Positions 1 to 4,421 of a DNA stretch of 18,920 nucleotides are shown in pieces. The translations under genes were made by a program, and so were the position numbers. The notes under the pieces are model-generated. The model was not told where the DNA came from. It searched no databases and was given only the letters and a program-made list of their open reading frames with translations. Origin of the DNA: an uncultured Bacteroidales bacterium (lineage in GTDB: Bacteria; Bacteroidota; Bacteroidia; Bacteroidales; P3); the NCBI GenBank assembly GCA_937906975.1, contig CALCUN010000025.1:1-18920 (forward strand), written 5' to 3'. Each line of letters starts with the position of its first letter. The stretch's first letter is position 1.

Positions 1-537
1 CTCGTCTTCCTTAAAATTTCCAACGGCGACGGCGGTATAGATGCGGTTGATGCGGTGTCCCTTGAGCTGATCAGCCAGACCGAGATGTGCCTCATCATTT
101 TTGGCAACTACCAAAAGTCCGCTTGTATCCTTGTCAATCCTGTGCACAATTCCGGGACGAAGTACCCCGTTTATTCCGCTTAAATTCCCCTTGCAGTGAT
201 GCATAAGGGCATTAACAAGTGTTCCCGAATAGTTCCCGGGTGCAGGGTGAACAACCATTCCCTGAGCTTTGTTAACAACTAAAAGTGAGTCATCCTCATA
301 CACAATGTCTAAGGGGATATCTTCAGGTTCAATATCAGCTTCCTTTGGGTCGTCAATCAAAACTTCGATAGTGTCTCCGTTCTTTAATTTGTAGTTGTTT
401 TTAACTTCTTTGCCATTAACGGTTATTTTACCTTCATTAATAAGCGATTGCACCATTGCTCTGCTTAGTTGGTCTATGTTTATATATTTATCTATCCTTG
501 TTCCGCCACTTTCGCAGACTAATGTAATTCTCTCCAT
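1..537 (-). CDS. rluD: RluA/RluD-family 23S rRNA pseudouridine synthase, partial (C-terminus off left edge)
   Basis: Pseudouridine synthase of the RluA/RluD family, which isomerises uridines in 23S rRNA. The visible 179 residues begin at the ATG at 537 and stay open to position 1, so the C-terminal part is outside the window. An S4 RNA-binding domain occupies about residues 10-75. The catalytic domain follows, with VVNKAQGMVVHPAPGN and the family motif HRIDKDTSGLLVVAK near residue 135-150, in which the Asp of RIDKDTSG is the expected catalytic residue. An SD-like AGAGGA lies 7 bases before the start. The gene starts 3 bases after the lspA stop, and lspA followed by an RluD-type gene is a known Firmicutes order. 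Wording and base composition look clostridial, unlike the rest of the window, so this gene probably belongs to a different genome. Confidence 0.9.
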   Translation of the reverse strand, partial: MERITLVCESGGTRIDKYINIDQLSRAMVQSLINEGKITVNGKEVKNNYKLKNGDTIEVLIDDPKEADIEPEDIPLDIVYEDDSLLVVNKAQGMVVHPAPGNYSGTLVNALMHHCKGNLSGINGVLRPGIVHRIDKDTSGLLVVAKNDEAHLGLADQLKGHRINRIYTAVAVGNFKEDE

Positions 538-540
538 AAT

Positions 541-813
541 TTAATCCTCTTTTGTAAAAAACAAAATATAAACGCACATAAGTATTGCACCAATAACCAC
601 AAAGCAATCAGCCACATTAAAAACAGGGTAGTCAAAAAGGTTAACATCAATCATATCAACAACATAACCCCTGAAAATCCTGTCGGCAAAATTGCCAAGT
701 GCTCCGCCTGCAATAAGGCAAAGAGAAAGCTTTCCTAAAAGATTTTCGGGAGGGTTTTTCCTGAAATACCAAAACCCTAAAGCAAAAATAATAATAGTCA
801 TAATAATAATCAT
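541..813 (-). pseudogene. lspA: Lipoprotein signal peptidase LspA, C-terminal part only (cut at the junction)
   Basis: C-terminal half of signal peptidase II, the membrane aspartyl protease that removes signal peptides from prolipoproteins. The 90-residue frame keeps the conserved GGALGNFADRIFRGYVVDMID block, with one catalytic Asp in NxxDR, and FNVADCFVVIGA, with the second catalytic Asp, plus two to three hydrophobic segments. The usual protein is about 150-165 residues, and the N-terminal third with its conserved early motif is absent. Upstream of 813 the frame reads EHTKS and then a stop, inside sequence that codes for a beta-barrel protein in another frame. Family-like sequence begins about at the IMTIIIF stretch (about 785-803). 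The fragment is therefore truncated by a sequence join, not by an ordinary stop mutation. The intact gene probably continues in the clostridial source genome. Confidence 0.85.
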
Positions 814-815
814 AC
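785..815. other. Junction between Firmicutes-like and Bacteroidota sequence, in a low-complexity ATT/ATA run
   Basis: On the minus strand this stretch is a run of ATT repeated with single changes. Read in one frame it gives the start of the surviving LspA (repeated Ile). Read in another it gives the repeated Tyr/Asp end of the beta-barrel protein. Left of it only the LspA frame makes sense; right of it only the barrel frame makes sense. Both genes being cut at one simple-sequence run is what an assembly join, or recombination at microhomology, would leave. Confidence 0.8.
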
Positions 816-1330
816 TCTTCGTATGTTCCGCTTACAGATTGTTTTAAACTTGTTAAAGTGCCGATATTAAGACCTAAAGCACCTTCTCCCCAAATCTTAA
901 TATTGTCATTTATTCCGTATTCATAGTTTAACCCAACCATAATAGGAACATTTATGTAATGAGGTATAGCAATGCTAAATTCATCTAAAGCTTCTTCTTC
1001 TTCAAGTTCAGAAATCATATCTTCTTTCCAATCATTAACATCATCATTTGGCATATTCAAGAAGAAATCCGCACTTGCAATAATTCCCAATCCTTTTACC
1101 GAAGGAACATTAAAGCGAAATTTCAATCCAGCATCAAAACCTAATCCCGCACCTGCACGATCTGTTTTGTATCCCCAAGCAACTTGCCCTTTATCCATAC
1201 GACTTTCTGCAAAATCTCCTTGTGGGAAAAGCAGACCTAAATGAATCGAGAAATCTGTTTGTGCGTTTGCACAATTTACTCCTAATATTGCTATAATAAG
1301 TAATGCAATTTTTTTAATTTGTCTTTTCAT
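790..1330 (-). pseudogene. Outer-membrane beta-barrel protein, truncated at its C-terminus by the junction
   Basis: N-terminal part of a small outer-membrane beta-barrel protein of the kind common in Bacteroidota. The ATG at 1330 opens a signal peptide with a basic start, a hydrophobic core and an ANA-QT cleavage site near residue 24. It is followed by alternating beta-strand-like segments (IHLGLLFPQGDFAE, GLGFDAGLKFRF, INVPIMVGLNYEYG, IKIWGEGALGLNIG). After a Tyr/Asp-rich stretch near residue 172-180 the sequence becomes LspA antiframe and the frame runs on to a chance stop at 656, so the last 35 or so residues of that frame are not real. Only 26 bases separate it from the lipoprotein gene upstream, so the two were probably transcribed together. 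Ligand or partner unknown. Confidence 0.75.
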
Positions 1331-1356
1331 ATTTTTATTTTTTTAAGTTAATAATT

Positions 1357-1665
1357 CTACCAACAAGTAAGTGTCAATCCCAATGCTTCTAATTCTTCAC
1401 ATGGCCATAACTCTTGGGTCTCTGCTGGCAAATCATAGCAAGTTGCCTCACTGCAATCTCCTTCAAAATCAACGATTGTAGGCTCTCCTTCATCGTAAAG
1501 CGGATTTGAGATCATATCCGAAGAAACTTCACAATAGCAATCGTTAGAAAAAAGACCACTTGAACCGCCATTTCCACCGTTTCCGCCACCTTGATACGTT
1601 TCTTCGCAACCTGCAAACATAACTGCAAAAGTTGCAATCATTGTTAAAAATCTTAATTTCTTCAT
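1357..1665 (-). CDS. Small Cys-rich lipoprotein, function unknown
   Basis: A 102-residue predicted lipoprotein. I chose the ATG at 1665 because it begins a proper lipoprotein signal peptide: MKKLR, a hydrophobic core and the lipobox FAGC with Cys20 as the lipidated residue. A TTG-started extension of 12 residues adds only charged residues. After Cys20 comes a flexible GGGNGGNGG linker. A compact domain follows with six Cys (43, 45, 71, 76, 89, 101), which could make three disulfides outside the cytoplasm. The last two residues are Cys-Trp. I do not recognise a family. It is followed after 26 bases by a beta-barrel gene, suggesting a two-gene envelope operon. Upstream is a long, structured leader (see 1741-1998). 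The start has an A/T-rich leader without Shine-Dalgarno sequence. Confidence 0.75.
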   Translation of the reverse strand: MKKLRFLTMIATFAVMFAGCEETYQGGGNGGNGGSSGLFSNDCYCEVSSDMISNPLYDEGEPTIVDFEGDCSEATCYDLPAETQELWPCEELEALGLTLTCW

Positions 1666-1692
1666 GTTTTTTAATTTTTTATTTCTTTGCCC

Positions 1693-1756
1693 AAGTCCCA
1701 AAGGCGATTAACTGATTTTTTTCTTTGACTTCAAGGCATAAAAAAACGTGGGACTT
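1693..1756 (-). promoter_or_regulatory. Possible second leader hairpin before the lipoprotein gene
   Basis: AAGTCCCA at 1693-1700 is perfectly complementary to TGGGACTT at 1749-1756, closing a roughly 48-base loop that includes an A7 run (T7 on the minus strand, 1740-1746). On a minus-strand transcript the same CCCA could instead pair with UGGG near the predicted transcript start (about 1995-1998), giving two competing folds. This lies 28 bases before the lipoprotein start. Regulation is only suggested by the pairing. Confidence 0.3.
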
Positions 1757-1760
1757 TTTC

Positions 1761-1891
1761 CTTATGATTATATGAGGTCCTCGAAACTACCTATCAGTCA
1801 AATAAGAAAAGCCCACGATATTACTCGTGAGCGTTTTCTGCTTCTCTCTTGACTGATTTGCATGAAATTTTCGAGGTTTCATATAATCAAG
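1761..1891 (-). ncRNA. Long interrupted hairpin: candidate structured RNA or 5' leader
   Basis: A 131-base near-symmetrical foldback with six paired blocks. 1761-1763 pairs with 1889-1891, 1766-1775 with 1879-1888 (10 bp), 1779-1786 with 1869-1876 (8 bp), 1793-1801 with 1849-1857 (9 bp), 1805-1810 with 1834-1839 (6 bp), and 1811-1818 with 1825-1832 (one mismatch). A six-base terminal loop closes it. The stems are separated by asymmetric internal loops. I assign the minus strand because a good Bacteroidota promoter lies about 105 bases upstream on that strand. It could be an independent small RNA (a long rod with internal bubbles is 6S-like in general shape) or the leader of the lipoprotein gene starting at 1665. 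The fold is seen; the function is inference. Confidence 0.5.
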
Positions 1892-1998
1892 TATAAGCAA
1901 AAACGCTTTTATGTCGTATTAAAATTTACTAAGTCTTAATAATAATTATTCTTTATCTCCTTTTTGTCCTCCTTTTTTACGTTTTAAATTTCTGCCCA

Positions 1999-2032
1999 CA
2001 AAGGTAAAACATTTTTTAATAACCACAAAAAA
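1999..2032 (-). promoter_or_regulatory. Bacteroidota-type promoter, minus strand
   Basis: The minus strand reads TTTTTTG (2032-2026), a 19-base spacer, then TACCTTTG (2006-1999). This fits the primary-sigma promoter pattern of Bacteroidota (TTG/TTTG around -33, TAnnTTTG around -7). Transcription would start near 1993-1996, run through the long hairpin and reach the lipoprotein gene at 1665. It is the most complete promoter match in the window. Confidence 0.65.
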
Positions 2033-2064
2033 TCACGAAAATTGAGGTTGCTTTTTCGTGATTT
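2030..2064 (-). terminator. Terminator-like hairpin overlapping a promoter
   Basis: A 12-bp perfect stem (2030-2041 with 2053-2064) and an 11-base loop. On the minus strand it is followed by a run of T that is also the -33 element of the promoter at 1999-2032. There is no obvious gene just upstream on that strand to terminate, so it may insulate the promoter from gyrB read-through. Confidence 0.5.
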
Positions 2065-2065
2065 A

Positions 2066-2162
2066 ATGCAAAAATAAATTCAATGAAAGAAAAAAATAAA
2101 AAATGTCTTTATTTATATATATATTATTTTTTTTATTATTATTTATATTATTATTCATGTCT
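2066..2162. other. AT-rich gap, no gene seen
   Basis: Nearly pure A/T with TA and TTA runs (especially 2109-2155). I see no reading frame, promoter or stem here beyond what simple sequence gives by chance. The stretch may help open or bend the DNA, but nothing in it proves that. Confidence 0.4.
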
Positions 2163-2231
2163 GTCAGTTAAATTGACACCCCTATGTCAGTTAAATTGAT
2201 ACCCCTATGTCATTTAAATTCACACCCCCTC
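2163..2231. repeat. Three tandem copies of a 23-bp repeat; possible insertion-sequence end
   Basis: The units begin at 2163, 2186 and 2209, each close to GTCAGTTAAATTGACACCCC followed by TAT. Copies 1 and 2 differ at one base; copy 3 is more diverged. Each unit holds a near-palindromic TCAGTTAAATTGA core. Arrays of this form (TGTCA, AT core, then a C run) resemble the multiple terminal repeats at the ends of IS21-family elements. No istA/istB-like gene is present nearby, so this would be a solitary end or scar. A cluster of protein-binding sites is the alternative. Confidence 0.6.
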
Positions 2232-2251
2232 TTTGATAAAGAGAAAAAATG

Positions 2252-2326
2252 CTAAGAAAAAATTTAAAAATCCTAAGAAAAAATTCAAAAAAGCTAAGGA
2301 AAAATTCAAAAAATCAAAGAAAAAAA
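2252..2326. repeat. 21-bp A-tract tandem repeat leading into the gyrB terminator
   Basis: Three full units of 21 bases (2252-2272, 2273-2293, 2294-2314) with consensus CTAAGAAAAAATTCAAAAAA plus G or C, then a partial fourth that merges into the terminator stem. Each unit carries two A5-A6 tracts about 10-11 bases apart. The same 21-base unit occurs once at 7001-7021 and once at 9680-9700, also directly before a terminator stem. Confidence 0.75.
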
Positions 2327-2358
2327 AGAATGCTCCAAGATGTTTCAAGGAGCATTCT
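2327..2358 (-). terminator. gyrB intrinsic terminator
   Basis: AGAATGCTCC (2327-2336) pairs perfectly with GGAGCATTCT (2349-2358) around a 12-base loop. On the minus strand the stem is followed by eight T. It sits 18 bases after the gyrB stop. The other flank is T-rich too, so it could work on both strands. Confidence 0.85.
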
Positions 2359-2376
2359 TTTTTGTTTATTTTTTGA

Positions 2377-4329
2377 TTACGCATCTATGTTTGCGTATGT
2401 TGCGTTCTTTTCTATAAATTCTCGTCTTGGTGGTACGTCATCGCCCATTAACATTGAGAATACTCTGTCTGCTTCTGAGGCGTTTTCGATTGTAACTTGT
2501 TTTAAGATACGTCTTGCTGGGTCCATTGTGGTTTCCCAAAGTTGTTCTTCGTTCATTTCTCCAAGACCTTTGTATCGTTGTATTTCAACCTTACCTTTGC
2601 CTGTTGAATACTCTGCAACAACGGCTTCTCTTTCTTCTTCTGTCCAACAATATCTTTTTTGCTTGTTGGTTGAGGAAGAAACGCCATACAAAGGTGGTGC
2701 TGCAATGAATACGTGTCCTTCTTCTATCAATTCTCTCATGTAACGGAAGAAGAATGTCAAAATAAGGGTTGCGATATGCGCACCATCGACATCGGCATCG
2801 GTCATGATAATTACTTTATGGTAACGTAGTTTTTCCATATTCAATGCCTTTGAGTCTTCTTTTGTGCCTATTGATACTCCTAATGCTGTATAGATATTCT
2901 TAATTTCCTCAGAATCCAATACTCTATGTTGCATTGCTTTTTCAACATTAAGAATCTTTCCTCTAAGTGGTAGGATTGCTTGGTGTTCTCTATCTCTTCC
3001 TTGTTTTGCTGTTCCTCCCGCTGAATCCCCTTCGACAAGGAATAATTCGCATACGCTTGGATCGTTGCTTGAACAGTCAGATAATTTACCAGGTAAGCCT
3101 GCTACTCCTAATATTGTTTGTCTTTGTACAAGGTCTCTTGCTTTTCTTGCGGCATGTCTTGCTGTTGCTGCAAGGATTACTTTATCTACTATTTGTTTTG
3201 CTTCTTTTGGGTGCTCTTCCAAATAGTTTGCTAATATTTCACTAACAGCTGCTGCAACCGCTGGGGCAACTTCGCTATTTCCTAACTTAGTTTTTGTTTG
3301 GCCTTCAAATTGTGGTTCTGCAACCTTTACAGATATTACTGCGGTTAGCCCTTCACGAAAGTCATCTCCCGCAATTTCAAATTTCAACTTATCTAACAAT
3401 CCTTCTTTTGTGGCATAGTTTTTAAGTGTTCTTGTCATTGCTTGACGAAATCCTGTCAAGTGTGTACCACCTTCGTGAGTGTTGATATTGTTTACGTATG
3501 AGTGAAGATTTTCTGTAAAGCCTGTGTTGTATTGCATTGCTATTTCAATAGGGATTCCTTGCTTTTCTCCCTCAACATAAATAGGCTCTGGAATTAGATG
3601 CTCTCTTGTTGCATCTAAATATGATATGAAATCTTTTAATCCTTCTTCTGAATAGAAAGTTTCGCTTAAATAGTTTCCTTCATCGTCTTTTTGACGAAAA
3701 TCTGTAATAGATAGTTCTATTCCTTTATTCAAGAATGCAAGTTCTCTTAGTCTTGAAGCAAGAGTTTGGTAATCGTAAACACTAACTGTAAAGATTTCAT
3801 CATCTGGAAGGAACTCTACAACTGTACCTCTTTTGTCTGTTGTGCCAATTTCTTTTACTGCATATTGAGGAACGCCTCTTGAATATTCTTGTTCATAGAT
3901 TTTTCCATCTCTATAAACGTTTACTTTCAAATGTGTTGATAAGGCATTAACACAACTAACACCCACACCGTGCAAACCACCAGATACTTTATAAGAACCT
4001 TTATCAAACTTACCACCTGCGTGCAAGACTGTCATAACTACTTCCAATGCTGAACGGCCTTCTTTTGGGTGAATATCAACAGGGATACCTCTACCGTTAT
4101 CCTCTACTCTTATGGAATTATTTTCTAATATTTGAACGCTTATCTTATTACAATAACCAGCCAATGCTTCGTCTATGGAATTATCTACCACTTCATAAAC
4201 AAGATGATGCAAACCTCTAACATTAACATCACCAATGTACATTGCAGGTCTTTTTCTTACTGCTTCCAAACCCTCCAATACGTTAATATTGGCGGCGGTA
4301 TATTCTCCTTTTCTTAATTCTTCGCTCAT
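2377..4329 (-). CDS. gyrB: DNA gyrase subunit B
   Basis: ATPase subunit of DNA gyrase, which with GyrA introduces negative supercoils into DNA. At 650 residues it is the normal length for Bacteroidota GyrB. The GHKL ATPase domain (about 1-220) has EVVDNS with the catalytic Glu at 46 and Asn at 50, DNGRGIP at 77-83, HAGGKFD near 103 and the ATP-lid GGLHGVG at 117-123. The transducer domain covers about 220-400. The Toprim domain has EGDSAGG at 433-439 and the Mg-binding DADVDG at 511-516. The C-terminal tail (RYKGLGEMN, VPPRREFIE) is complete. It is monocistronic here, with no gyrA or dnaA beside it. It has its own -7 box 22 bases upstream (4351-4358) and a strong terminator. The wording favours GyrB over ParE. 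Confidence 0.97.
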   Translation of the reverse strand: MSEELRKGEYTAANINVLEGLEAVRKRPAMYIGDVNVRGLHHLVYEVVDNSIDEALAGYCNKISVQILENNSIRVEDNGRGIPVDIHPKEGRSALEVVMTVLHAGGKFDKGSYKVSGGLHGVGVSCVNALSTHLKVNVYRDGKIYEQEYSRGVPQYAVKEIGTTDKRGTVVEFLPDDEIFTVSVYDYQTLASRLRELAFLNKGIELSITDFRQKDDEGNYLSETFYSEEGLKDFISYLDATREHLIPEPIYVEGEKQGIPIEIAMQYNTGFTENLHSYVNNINTHEGGTHLTGFRQAMTRTLKNYATKEGLLDKLKFEIAGDDFREGLTAVISVKVAEPQFEGQTKTKLGNSEVAPAVAAAVSEILANYLEEHPKEAKQIVDKVILAATARHAARKARDLVQRQTILGVAGLPGKLSDCSSNDPSVCELFLVEGDSAGGTAKQGRDREHQAILPLRGKILNVEKAMQHRVLDSEEIKNIYTALGVSIGTKEDSKALNMEKLRYHKVIIMTDADVDGAHIATLILTFFFRYMRELIEEGHVFIAAPPLYGVSSSTNKQKRYCWTEEEREAVVAEYSTGKGKVEIQRYKGLGEMNEEQLWETTMDPARRILKQVTIENASEADRVFSMLMGDDVPPRREFIEKNATYANIDA

Positions 4330-4350
4330 TGTTTATGTTATTTGAAGATA

Positions 4351-4358
4351 CAAAAGTA
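4351..4358 (-). promoter_or_regulatory. gyrB promoter, -7 box
   Basis: The minus strand reads TACTTTTG, matching TAnnTTTG, 21 bases before the gyrB ATG. I see no good -33 TTG at 19-20 bases, so this is a partial match. The leader has no Shine-Dalgarno sequence. Confidence 0.45.
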
Positions 4359-4380
4359 ATAAATTTTCCTTAATTTTTTG

Positions 4381-4388
4381 TAGTTTTG
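4381..4388 (+). promoter_or_regulatory. Promoter of the YfhO-family gene, -7 box
   Basis: TAGTTTTG matches TAnnTTTG and lies 33 bases before the ATG at 4422. It is divergent from the gyrB box with 22 bases between the two boxes. The -33 element is unclear. Confidence 0.45.
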
Positions 4389-4421
4389 CACGCAAATTAA
4401 ACACAAAAATTAAAAAATAAT

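Noticed and set aside
656..789. Continuation of the beta-barrel reading frame to a stop at 656
   Set aside because: These last residues are the antiframe of LspA and carry no barrel-like sequence; the frame only runs through the junction by chance.
1807..1902. A 31-codon minus-strand frame inside the long hairpin (MKPRKFHANQ...)
   Set aside because: It has no ribosome-binding or promoter context, its sequence is fixed by the foldback, and its composition is not protein-like.
2163..2231. Possible CRISPR array
   Set aside because: The 23-bp units abut one another with no spacers, there are only three and no cas genes are present.
1702..2376. tRNA, tmRNA, SRP RNA or RNase P RNA in the largest gene-free gap
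   Set aside because: No cloverleaf, T-loop GTTCGA block, tag sequence or SRP tip motif could be found.
2249..2743. 164-codon plus-strand frame starting in the A-tract repeat
   Set aside because: It lies antisense to gyrB and begins with Lys/Asn simple sequence; gyrB on the other strand is certain.
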